In this document: piece after piece, positions 36,615 to 44,441 of the stretch | How positions within the stretch are numbered: position 1 is the stretch's first letter | How the letters are laid out: every line of letters begins with the position of its first letter | NCBI RefSeq assembly: GCF_003060825.1 | Contig: NZ_CP028922.1 | Location: forward strand, 978,501-1,042,500 | Source of the DNA: Paenibacillus sp. CAA11 | GTDB taxonomy: Bacteria > Bacillota > Bacilli > Paenibacillales > Paenibacillaceae | DNA length: 64,000 nt | Direction: 5' to 3' | Position numbers and translations under genes: made by a program | The notes under the pieces: model-generated | The model's database searches: none | Seen by the model: the letters and a program-made list of their open reading frames with translations, nothing else | What the model was told of the DNA's origin: nothing

Positions 36615-37811
36615 ATGAAGCGGCAAACAGGGTTAGCGGGTGTACTGGTGATGTTAGTGATGCTGGGCATGCTGTTTGGAGGATGCGGGAAGAATGCAGC
36701 GTTAAACGGCCATGAAGGAGAGAATCGTGCTGCCGACCAGACTTCAGTTGAGGTGGCTGATACCACTGCACAGGCCAAGGGAGCAGAGAAGCCGGAAGAG
36801 CAAGCCAAACCGGCTGAACAGAATGAAAGGGGCGGAAGTTCAGCCAAGGTTAAGAATTCGGCAGATCGGGAGGCGTGCAAAGCATATTACCCGCAGGGTG
36901 GCGGAGCTTCCAAGGCGGACCTTGTGATCGATGATGAGGGCCCAACCGTAATCATCAAGCAGAAGGACGGTACCCGCATAGAATACGGGGTACAGGGGGC
37001 TGCAATGAATGCCAATGTAGAGGCGCTGAAGATGCTGAAGCGCTGCGGGGCAGATCTCAACCAGAAGAATGACGCGGGACAGACGCCACTGCTGCTGGCT
37101 GTGGAGGGCAAGGCGTCGGCCACTGGCCAGGAGGATGCCAAGAAATACGATGAGGCTGTGGATTATTTGCTGGAACAGGGCGTCCGTCCGAATGAGAAAT
37201 CTAATACTAGGCGGACCGCTTATATGGCTGCCTATATGAACGGCGACAGCCGAAATGAGAAGAAGCTGAAGCCCTTCTCCACATCAGCAGAGCAGGCTAC
37301 GGTTAGGTTGTATTCCGGTCTGGAGAAGCTGTCGCTATCCCAAGTCAAACAGTTGGTGGAAGTGAAGCATGCCGATGTGAATGCCGGCTTCGGGCAGCTG
37401 GACTTTCCTGCGTTTTTTCATGCAGTAGAGCTTGAGCGTACAGATATAGCTGAGTATATGATTGAGCATGGCGCGGATTTATCGCTTTGTCCAGGAGAAG
37501 AGGGAGGACTTACGATTCTCGAGTTCGCCGTATCTATGGGCAACCTGCCCTTAACCCAGTTTCTATTAGAGCATCCTTATGGCTTTGATGTGACAACACC
37601 ATCGGACGATATGCAAATTCCCCTGCTGGCCACAGCCGTCTCTCAATCTAATTACGAGATGTCGAAGTATTTAATCGAGCAGGGAGCCGATGTGAATGCG
37701 GTCTATTCGGACCAGGGGGACGAGCTGTCCATTTTGCAAAGCGTGAATGAGACTGAGCCGGCTGGGAAGAAAATCAAGGAGCTGCTGATTGCAAATGGGG
37801 CAAAGGAATGA
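36615..37811 (+). CDS. Ankyrin-repeat lipoprotein
   Basis: 398 residues. Lipoprotein signal with lipobox FGGC (Cys about 24), then a charged low-complexity linker (about 25-75, rich in Ala, Glu and Lys). Ankyrin repeats fill the rest. Recognisable units include NVEALKMLKRCGADLNQKND, AVDYLLEQGVRPNEKS, DIAEYMIEHGADLSLCP and MSKYLIEQGADVNAVY. Ankyrin proteins mediate protein binding, so an extracytoplasmic binding or protective role is likely; no partner is encoded nearby. It is preceded by repeat copy A and followed by a terminator. Confidence 0.88.
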   Translation: MKRQTGLAGVLVMLVMLGMLFGGCGKNAALNGHEGENRAADQTSVEVADTTAQAKGAEKPEEQAKPAEQNERGGSSAKVKNSADREACKAYYPQGGGASKADLVIDDEGPTVIIKQKDGTRIEYGVQGAAMNANVEALKMLKRCGADLNQKNDAGQTPLLLAVEGKASATGQEDAKKYDEAVDYLLEQGVRPNEKSNTRRTAYMAAYMNGDSRNEKKLKPFSTSAEQATVRLYSGLEKLSLSQVKQLVEVKHADVNAGFGQLDFPAFFHAVELERTDIAEYMIEHGADLSLCPGEEGGLTILEFAVSMGNLPLTQFLLEHPYGFDVTTPSDDMQIPLLATAVSQSNYEMSKYLIEQGADVNAVYSDQGDELSILQSVNETEPAGKKIKELLIANGAKE

Positions 37812-37878
37812 CCTGATGCCACCAGAGCGCCGTATCTGTCCTGTATTTGACAGCTAGTAAAGAGAAGAAGAGAACGCC

Positions 37879-37926
37879 AAAGGCACCTGCACTAGATAGA
37901 GATAGAGCGCAGGTGCCTTTAATTTT
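37879..37926 (+). terminator. Terminator after the ankyrin lipoprotein
   Basis: AAAGGCACCTGC/GCAGGTGCCTTT, followed by AATTTT. It lies between convergent genes and is usable by both. Confidence 0.85.
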
Positions 37927-37937
37927 GTATGATCATT

Positions 37938-38609
37938 CTACGGCGAGGCATCTTCAGGTGGACGCACTCCCCGCTTCAGCTGGGAAATGCTCAGCCCGAA
38001 ATCCATCTGAAGATGAGGATAGTCCGGAAAGTCGGTCCAGTCTCCTCCCCATTCAAAGCCCAGCTTCTTGGCGATCGCCACGACCTCGAGCCAGTCCGCT
38101 TTGCCGTTCTTATTCCCGTCATAGTCCATATCCCATATAATCTTGCCGGCCTTCGTCTTCAGGGCAAAGTCGATGGCAAGGCCATAATTATGATAAGACT
38201 GCCCGCCGCGGGCGTAGGTGACAATCTTGCCGGAAGTGTTGCGTCCTTGCTGATATAACGTCTCCTGCTCCTCCGAGCTGCGGAAGCCGTCGGTGATGAC
38301 CACACGGATTCCCTGCCGCGCGGCCGTAGTGATCAGCTCCTTCTGTTTGGCGGCAACCACCGGGTGAAGCCCGGTAACCGAAGGAACATCCTTCTCTTCA
38401 AACTCGGGAATATCAAGGAAATCCCGGATGCTCTCCGCTTTGCTCCACAGCACGCCCAGCAGGAGCGCGAGGAGGATGAGCCAGAACCATCTCCGGCCCT
38501 TTCTCTGCTTCCGGCGGGGCTGCCCCCGGTAGGTTCTTGGGCGATCAGCGCTTCGGTTGGGGGCAGAACGAGCAGGCATATTCCGCAAGGCTGGGTTAGG
38601 TTTGACCAT
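37938..38609 (-). CDS. Membrane-anchored M15 peptidase (CwlK/VanY-like)
   Basis: 223 residues. A basic, Pro/Arg-rich cytoplasmic N-terminus and one membrane helix (about 38-55) precede an extracellular M15 domain. TDGFRSSEEQETLYQQGR and the zinc motif SYHNYGLAIDF are present, then the second His in YPHLQMDFG. Peptidases of this type cut L-Ala-D-Glu or D-Ala-D-Ala bonds in peptidoglycan. It lies 11 bases downstream of the S41 protease gene on the same strand, probably one operon. Confidence 0.9.
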   Translation of the reverse strand: MVKPNPALRNMPARSAPNRSADRPRTYRGQPRRKQRKGRRWFWLILLALLLGVLWSKAESIRDFLDIPEFEEKDVPSVTGLHPVVAAKQKELITTAARQGIRVVITDGFRSSEEQETLYQQGRNTSGKIVTYARGGQSYHNYGLAIDFALKTKAGKIIWDMDYDGNKNGKADWLEVVAIAKKLGFEWGGDWTDFPDYPHLQMDFGLSISQLKRGVRPPEDASP

Positions 38610-38620
38610 AACGGCTGCCC

Positions 38621-40138
38621 TTACTTGCTGTAGACAGTCACACTGCTTGGGTTAAGCAGGGGAGCCTTGCCCGTAATGGCCTTCAGCACTTCAGAGGATA
38701 CATAGGCCATCCCGTTGAAGTCCCTCACCCCGTTAGGAGCCTGAAGTATCTTGCCATTCGCAGTGACTGCATGTGTTTTGGTATTCACTGTAAATAAAGT
38801 TCCGTTATAAGTGAAAGAGATGACAGGCGTTCCTTGGGTCCATTTCAGCTCACAGGCGAACGTCTCCAGGACGAAGCGAAGCGGCAGATACACCGTGTTG
38901 CTGGCTTTCATGGCCGCAGGGACACCTGTAAGATCGTTGGTCCCGTTCAGCTTGGCTTCTGTCTTGCCAAGGAGCATGGTTAAGGTTTGGCTCCGATCCG
39001 GGATCAGGAGCTGCATCGCCGCATTTACGGCAGTGTCGGGACGTTCAATCCGCAAGTCAGGCGTGAGCCCTTTGCGGTCAATAGACGTGCCGTCAGGCAG
39101 CGCCCACCGGTCGATGGAGACCTTCAGCTCACTTCCGTCCGGAAGCAGGAACGGCGACTGCATCGTCCCCTTGCCGTAGGAAGTGACGCCGACGAGCTTG
39201 GCGCGGCCGCTCTTCTGAAGCGCTCCCGCCAGCATCTCCGATGCGCTGGCAGTGTTGCCGTCAATCAGGATGGTCAGCGGCAAATCCGTACCGTCTGGCT
39301 CCGCCTCGAGGGAGACAGCCTGCCCATTCTCATGTACGATCAGAATCGGGCCCTGCTTCATGAACATATCAGCAATTTCGAGAGCGCCTTGTACATAGCC
39401 GCCGCCGTTGCTGCGCAGGTCCAGCACAAGCCCCTTGGGCTGGTTCTTCTGCACAGACCCAAGCACTTTCGCGAATTCAGACGCGGTATCCTCGGCGAAG
39501 GAGGTGATGCGAATATAAGCAACGCCGCTGCCCAGATCAGAGGATCCGACTGTTGGAAGCTGAATCGCTTTCCGGGTAACCGTCACAGACCAGGTCTTGG
39601 TTCCGCGCTTTACGCCAAGGGTGACCTGGGAGCCCTCCTTGCCGCGAAGCTTGGAGGTAGCCTGGTTCACGCTATCCTTAGTCAGCTTGACGCCGTCAAT
39701 GTCCGTGATCAAGTCTCCGGCTGCAAGACCGGCTTCTGCTGCCGGCATATTCGGGAGAAGCTCCGAAATGCGCAGGGCAGCCTGCTCAGGAAGCACTTCA
39801 AGGGTGGCGCCGATGCCGGCATATTGCTGATTAATGGACTTTACAAAGTTTTGGTATTCATCTGCAGACATATAATTTGTAAACGGATCGTCAAGCGTAT
39901 CCAGCATCCCTTGAACAGCCCCCTTGAGCAAAGCGTCTTCGGTTGGCTGGGAATAATGCTTATCCAGTAAGAGATGGTATACCTCCAGCAGGGTCTGATC
40001 GTTCGTGGCCTCCGCTGCGAGAGCAGGCTGGATCGGGCCAAGCAGCAGGGTAAATGCTGAAGCAGCTCCAATCAGAGTCTTGCTCCATGAGGGTAAGACG
40101 CGAAAGGGGCTTTTGGTTCTTCTGTGCTGTTGTTTCAT
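38621..40138 (-). CDS. S41 (CtpB-like) PDZ protease with C-terminal stalk domain
   Basis: 505 residues from the ATG at 40138 (GGAG 10 bases upstream). Signal or anchor sequence at about 22-42 (ends PALAAE). PDZ domain at about 115-195 (GIGATLEVLPEQAALRISELLP, AGLAAGDLITDIDGV). S41 core at about 200-370, with DLRSNGGGYVQGALEIADMF, the nucleophile Ser in TASASEML and the Lys in YGKGTMQSPF. The C-terminus (about 390-505) is a copper-amine-oxidase-like stalk domain (VYLPLRFVLETFACELKW), the same module type as in the 14-kb deacetylase. It is an extracytoplasmic processing protease; related CtpB acts in sporulation signalling. Confidence 0.92.
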   Translation of the reverse strand: MKQQHRRTKSPFRVLPSWSKTLIGAASAFTLLLGPIQPALAAEATNDQTLLEVYHLLLDKHYSQPTEDALLKGAVQGMLDTLDDPFTNYMSADEYQNFVKSINQQYAGIGATLEVLPEQAALRISELLPNMPAAEAGLAAGDLITDIDGVKLTKDSVNQATSKLRGKEGSQVTLGVKRGTKTWSVTVTRKAIQLPTVGSSDLGSGVAYIRITSFAEDTASEFAKVLGSVQKNQPKGLVLDLRSNGGGYVQGALEIADMFMKQGPILIVHENGQAVSLEAEPDGTDLPLTILIDGNTASASEMLAGALQKSGRAKLVGVTSYGKGTMQSPFLLPDGSELKVSIDRWALPDGTSIDRKGLTPDLRIERPDTAVNAAMQLLIPDRSQTLTMLLGKTEAKLNGTNDLTGVPAAMKASNTVYLPLRFVLETFACELKWTQGTPVISFTYNGTLFTVNTKTHAVTANGKILQAPNGVRDFNGMAYVSSEVLKAITGKAPLLNPSSVTVYSK

Positions 40139-40245
40139 CAAATTACGACTCCATTTCCCAGGTTTAGTGTTAATAATTATCATTCGACAAGGAGAAGGGG
40201 AACTCCTTTATCAACCTAAGGCTGAACAGTTGTCAAATGTACCGG

Positions 40246-41175
40246 TTACCCCAGCAGGCTAAGGAAATCAGATTCGGGCAGCACGGTGACCGGATACCCC
40301 ATGGCTGCCAGCTTCTCCGCCTTTTGAAGCTTCCGGCTGCTCTTAAGTCCTTCTAAGTGCTTCATGTAATCCTTCTGCCCGATGACGAGGTAGTGTGTCT
40401 GTTCTGCGACTGCATCGCTGCAGCGTCCGCCCAAGTCAACGACCTTCTGCATCGCCTCGCGACGGGTCATGCCGCCCAGCGTGCCTGTAAATACGACGTT
40501 CTTCTCATAAAGCTGGTGGCTGGGGTCGAAATGATCCACAGTAGCGCGAAGGTTCAAGGTCTGCGGCTTTCTGCTGCTGGAAGAGCGGGAGGCGGTAAAG
40601 GTCTGGTAGGAGCCATCCTTGTGAATCATCCCCAGCCTATATCCGAAGCGGTCTGCGATGTCTTGGCATTCTGTGCTGCCGGAAGCCTCCAGGCATTCGA
40701 GAAAGAGCAGGGCTGCCGTTCTTGCATCTTCCAGTGCATCGTGATGCTTGAAGGTATCCAGCTTAAGATGTCTTGCCATATGGTTCAGCCGATAGCTGGG
40801 AAGCCCAGGCCAAACCCGCTTGGACAGAAGATAGGAGCAGAGATAGCTGCACCCCTCGAAGGTAAGGCCCATCCGTTCTATACAGCTTCGAAGCACGCTC
40901 ATATCGAAGGAGGCGTTGTGGGCAACAAGAGGCCGTGATGCAAGCCAATCTCTTAAGGTTGGCCAGAGCTCAGAGAAGGTGGGCGCGTCCGTCACATGAT
41001 CCGCTGTAATCCCATGAATGGCCGTACAGAAAGGATCGAAGCTGTCCTGGGGGTTGATGAGGGAATAGAATTCCCGCACAATCTGACCGTCCTTCACCTC
41101 GACCAGCCCTATAGCGCACACGCTGCTTCGGTTCCTCATATTCGCGGTCTCAAAATCAATGGCTATAAAATTCAG
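40246..41175 (-). CDS. DEDDh 3'-5' exonuclease with C-terminal BRCT domain (probable CTG start)
   Basis: 309 residues if translation starts at the CTG at 41173-41175. The first ATG (41139) would remove the essential exonuclease motif I, FIAIDFETAN (Asp and Glu). A TGA lies only nine bases before the CTG, and GGGTGA lies 6 bases before it, so CTG (or another non-standard codon) is the best start. Further motifs: LVAHNASFDMSVL (Exo II) and HHDALEDARTAA (Exo III). The C-terminal BRCT domain (about 215-305) has VVFTGTL and THYLVIG. Such epsilon-like exonuclease-BRCT proteins act in DNA repair; the exact role is unknown. Confidence 0.85.
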   Translation of the reverse strand: MNFIAIDFETANMRNRSSVCAIGLVEVKDGQIVREFYSLINPQDSFDPFCTAIHGITADHVTDAPTFSELWPTLRDWLASRPLVAHNASFDMSVLRSCIERMGLTFEGCSYLCSYLLSKRVWPGLPSYRLNHMARHLKLDTFKHHDALEDARTAALLFLECLEASGSTECQDIADRFGYRLGMIHKDGSYQTFTASRSSSSRKPQTLNLRATVDHFDPSHQLYEKNVVFTGTLGGMTRREAMQKVVDLGGRCSDAVAEQTHYLVIGQKDYMKHLEGLKSSRKLQKAEKLAAMGYPVTVLPESDFLSLLG

Positions 41176-41411
41176 GGTCGTTCACCCGGCTTTCTGTATA
41201 CAATTTAGTTACAAATGAAATAACAACAACTCTTTTATTCTACTATATTAGCTAACCGTGAGCATACAAGCAGGCAGGCTCACTTTTTAGGGCAATTTGG
41301 AGAATAAGGACTTAAAAGTCAAAAAAACAAAATATAACTTGTCGTTTTATCTTTAATTTCTATAGTTCTCTCTGGTACAATCGGGATAAATCACATGAGG
41401 AGGATTCAGCC

Positions 41412-42113
41412 ATGATTCAACGATATCCAGCCCATGAGCGTAACCAGTTTGATATCGGGTGGCTCAAAGGAGGGCGGAGCTTCTCATTTGGAGACTATCA
41501 AGACCCGGAGAATATGGCCTTCGGTCCTATGCGCGTATGCAATGATGATACAATCGCCCCGGGAAAGGGCTTTGGAGCTCACCCGCACAGCGATATGGAG
41601 ATTGTGTCGCTGGTTCTCTCCGGAGAGTTGCGGCATGAAGACAGCCTTGGCAATGAAGCTGTCACCACTTTTGGCGGGGTGCAGCGAATGTCGGCCGGAA
41701 CCGGGGTCATCCATACAGAGCATAACCCTTCGCTCGATACCGAAGTGAATCTATTGCAAATGTGGTTTATGCCGAAGGAGAAAGGTCTGCAGCCTTCTTA
41801 TGCGACAAGCCAGTTTGATCCAGAAGAGATGAAGGGTCGGCTGCTGCCGATCGTGTCCTCAGCTTCTGCGCCTGGCGTTGCAAGCATTGGTCAGGACCTG
41901 ACGATCTACTTAAGCCGGCTGGCTGAGGGAGAGAAGCTTGTGTTCCATCAGGAACCCGGACGCCGAATCTTTGTGTTTGTCATTGAAGGCAGACTGGAGC
42001 TTAACGGCACGGCTCCACTGGAACAACGCGATCATGCAAGAATTTGGGACCAGTCTACGGTAGAGCTGGCTGGCAGTACGGATGTCTTCTATATGCTGAT
42101 TGACTTGCCGTGA
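41412..42113 (+). CDS. Pirin-family protein
   Basis: 233 residues, with GAGGAGG upstream; an extended -10 TGGTACAAT (41373-41381) may be its promoter. Bicupin: the first cupin carries the metal motif HPHSDMEIV and the later HTEHN, both conserved in YhaK/YhhW-type pirins that can act as quercetin dioxygenases. The second cupin is shorter (about 135-233). The substrate is unknown. It is followed after 26 bases by a small hypothetical gene. Confidence 0.9.
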   Translation: MIQRYPAHERNQFDIGWLKGGRSFSFGDYQDPENMAFGPMRVCNDDTIAPGKGFGAHPHSDMEIVSLVLSGELRHEDSLGNEAVTTFGGVQRMSAGTGVIHTEHNPSLDTEVNLLQMWFMPKEKGLQPSYATSQFDPEEMKGRLLPIVSSASAPGVASIGQDLTIYLSRLAEGEKLVFHQEPGRRIFVFVIEGRLELNGTAPLEQRDHARIWDQSTVELAGSTDVFYMLIDLP

Positions 42114-42139
42114 ACCTGTGAGAAGGAGGACTAAGAACC

Positions 42140-42472
42140 ATGATGGATCAGGAAAGAGTGCTGGTTAAGCATGCCGTCACAGGCAGGATGCTGCTGGATA
42201 GCAGGAGAGATGGCCTTGCTTTTGAAATCATTCGCTCAGAAAGCGGCACGTTGGTGAGAATCTCCGATGTTACCCCGGATCAGGCGGAAGAGGTGCTTTG
42301 CTTGCGGGAAGAGCTCAATGTGTTTCACTTTGAAGAGCCGAATGAGGGACCTGTAACGAAGCACTGGTTCTATGTCAAGAGCGGTAAGGTAATGTATGGA
42401 AGAGAGCAGCATCAGCTGCGGATTTACACGGAAGGTGAGCTGGTCTATAACCCACAGGATTACTGGGAGTAG
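42140..42472 (+). CDS. Hypothetical protein, 110 residues
   Basis: AGAAGGAGG precedes the ATG, so it is probably translated. I do not recognise a family. It is acidic, soluble and has no signal or membrane segment; a predicted alpha/beta mix with LVRISDVTPDQAEEVLCLREEL and KHWFYVKSGKVMYG. It lies between pirin and the zinc-ribbon protein on the same strand with short spacers, so these three may be one transcript. Confidence 0.7.
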   Translation: MMDQERVLVKHAVTGRMLLDSRRDGLAFEIIRSESGTLVRISDVTPDQAEEVLCLREELNVFHFEEPNEGPVTKHWFYVKSGKVMYGREQHQLRIYTEGELVYNPQDYWE

Positions 42473-42511
42473 CTTTGTAAGCCCGTGAATGAAAAAGAGA
42501 GGATGAAAGAC

Positions 42512-43282
42512 GTGATTGAATGTCCAAATTGTCATCATGTGAATGAAGGAGGGAGGTTTTGCGAGAATTGCGGAGCCCAACTGATCGGACCGGAAGATGA
42601 GATCAGGCCTGCTCAGACAGGACGCCCCAGCGGCAGATCGGAAGCTGCGGATAAGCTGAAGCCTTATTTGGAGAAGACACAGCAGGTGTCGAAGCAGTAC
42701 TTCAACTATTTTGTCACCCTGCTGAAGAAGCCGTATACATATGCCAGCAGAACCGGCAAAGAGCAGTTTGTAAACAGCATCATTACCTTGGTGCTATATG
42801 CGCTGATGATTCCTCTTACGGTATATCTGGGATTGAAAGGATATTCCTATGATGCATCCTTCTATGGAGCGGTGATTAAGCCTGCCGTTGCTTTTGTGAT
42901 TTTTGGTCTTCTAATCGGTGTTTATTGCTTTATTGCTGTGAAGCTGGGGAAGGTTCAAGCGGATTTTGGCCAGGTGTTCGGCAGGTTCGGCGGGTTTATG
43001 ATTCCATTTGTAGCCTTGCTGTTTGTAGGTTTGGTGCTGTCCCTTCTGCAGCTGCGGATATTCAGCATTTTTATGTTCATCGGCTTTCTGGGTTCGATCT
43101 TTAGCGTCCCGGCTTTGCTGATTAGCAGTTTTAAGAAGGATTCCGCTCAGGGTCTGGATACCGTGTACTGCTCCATTTTCACCTATTTGGCAACCTTCCT
43201 GACTTTGTGGATTATGGGCAGATTTTTGTTCGGATTCGTTATTGATATCATTCAGCAGAGCTTTTTCTACTCGTTCTTTTAA
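42512..43282 (+). CDS. Zinc-ribbon multi-pass membrane protein
   Basis: 256 residues from the GTG at 42512 (GAGAGG about 10 bases upstream); GTG 42485 and ATG 42503 are in-frame alternatives. The N-terminal zinc ribbon is CPNCHHVNEGGRFCENCG, followed by a hydrophilic linker. Five to six hydrophobic segments follow (about 90-255). The layout (ribbon plus Yip1/YckC-like membrane part) is common in Firmicutes, with no established function. Terminator downstream. Confidence 0.75.
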   Translation: MIECPNCHHVNEGGRFCENCGAQLIGPEDEIRPAQTGRPSGRSEAADKLKPYLEKTQQVSKQYFNYFVTLLKKPYTYASRTGKEQFVNSIITLVLYALMIPLTVYLGLKGYSYDASFYGAVIKPAVAFVIFGLLIGVYCFIAVKLGKVQADFGQVFGRFGGFMIPFVALLFVGLVLSLLQLRIFSIFMFIGFLGSIFSVPALLISSFKKDSAQGLDTVYCSIFTYLATFLTLWIMGRFLFGFVIDIIQQSFFYSFF

Positions 43283-43298
43283 AAAAATTATTCTTAGA

Positions 43299-43349
43299 CA
43301 AAGCCCCAAGCTTCGGCCCGCTCGTAGGCGGGTGAAGCTTGGGGCTTTG
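43299..43349. terminator. Bidirectional terminator between zinc-ribbon protein and SDR
   Basis: A perfect 16-bp stem, CAAAGCCCCAAGCTTC with its complement, and a GC-rich inner CCCGC/GGCGGG helix between convergent genes. Confidence 0.85.
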
Positions 43350-43388
43350 TAATTCTTAGCCAGCAGTTCCTGGTCAAAGGGAACTTTA

Positions 43389-44180
43389 TTAACCCCGGAG
43401 CAATGATTCAGCACCGTCCACATAGACTTCTGTGCCGGTGACATGAGAGGCTTCATCGCTGGCAAGGAAGAGAACCAGATCAGCGACCTGTTTGGCTTTT
43501 CCTGGCGCTTCCTCCAGCGGGTGGCTGCCTTCCGGGAACTCTACAGGGATTTTGACCTCTTCAAGATCGTCTGAAGGATACGTATTGTCGCTGATATTCG
43601 TATCAATCGCTCCCGGACAGATCGCATTCACCCGGATTTTGTACTGAGCCAGCTCCAGCGCAGCCATCTTCATGAAGGCGACCTGGGCGGCCTTGGTTGA
43701 TGCGTAGGCTGAGAAGCCAATGCCGGAGAAGACGCGGTTGCCATTAATGGAGCTTGTAATGACAATGCTGCCCCCGGTATTTTTCATATGAGGAATCGCA
43801 TATTTAACCGTCGCAAAAGTGCCGCGCAAATTGATATCCATCGTCTGGTCCCAGTCCTTAATCTCCATCGTCTCAATCGGCGCCATCGTTCCGTTGATCC
43901 CTGCATTGGCAAAGACCACATCGACAGCTCCAGCCTGCTCTTGGATGCGGCGGAATCCCTCTTCAATCATGTCTGGGCGGGAAATATCACACTCGATCAC
44001 TTCGGCCTTGCCGCCAGAAGCTTCGATTTGAGCTTTGGTCTCCTCGGCATGCTTGGGCGTACGGTCAAGCATATAGACAAGTGCTCCTTCTTCTGCAAAA
44101 CGGATTGCCGAGGCCTTCCCGATTCCCGAGCCACCGCCTGTGACAACAGCAATCTTACCTTTAAGTCTTGGTCCTTGCAT
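43389..44180 (-). CDS. Short-chain dehydrogenase/reductase
   Basis: 263 residues; GGAGGGCAC precedes the ATG. Classical SDR: cofactor motif VTGGGSGIGKAS, NAG in VVFANAGING, catalytic Ser in VITSSING, YASTK (Tyr and Lys), and PGAIDTNI after it. An acidic residue after strand beta-2 (MLDRTPK) favours NAD over NADP. Substrate unknown. Repeat copy B lies 30 bases upstream of its start, in the promoter region. Confidence 0.9.
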   Translation of the reverse strand: MQGPRLKGKIAVVTGGGSGIGKASAIRFAEEGALVYMLDRTPKHAEETKAQIEASGGKAEVIECDISRPDMIEEGFRRIQEQAGAVDVVFANAGINGTMAPIETMEIKDWDQTMDINLRGTFATVKYAIPHMKNTGGSIVITSSINGNRVFSGIGFSAYASTKAAQVAFMKMAALELAQYKIRVNAICPGAIDTNISDNTYPSDDLEEVKIPVEFPEGSHPLEEAPGKAKQVADLVLFLASDEASHVTGTEVYVDGAESLLRG

Positions 44181-44209
44181 ACTAAGTGCCCTCCTTGTCG
44201 GTTCAGAGT

Positions 44210-44302
44210 TATATAGAATGAACTAAAGAAATGAACGTTATAGGACCGTATTAGGCCGTGATAACACAAAATTCAATGTAAAACTTTAGTTCAATCTATA
44301 TA
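44210..44302 (+). repeat. Dispersed palindromic repeat, copy B
   Basis: 93 bp. Arms TATATAGAATGAACTAAAG and CTTTAGTTCAATCTATATA pair with a single A-A mismatch. The centre reads ATAGGACCGTATTAGGCCGT. It lies between the divergent SDR and GH13 genes. Confidence 0.9.
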
Positions 44303-44441
44303 GTCCAAGTCGTTATTCAATACCCATGTAAGACCCTATCATAATCACTGGATTGCCAGAGATTATGATGTTATCAAGCGTTTTATTAGGGTTATGGCAC
44401 AATAAGTGCTATTTTTATAGAAGAAAGGAGAGGAGCAGGAC

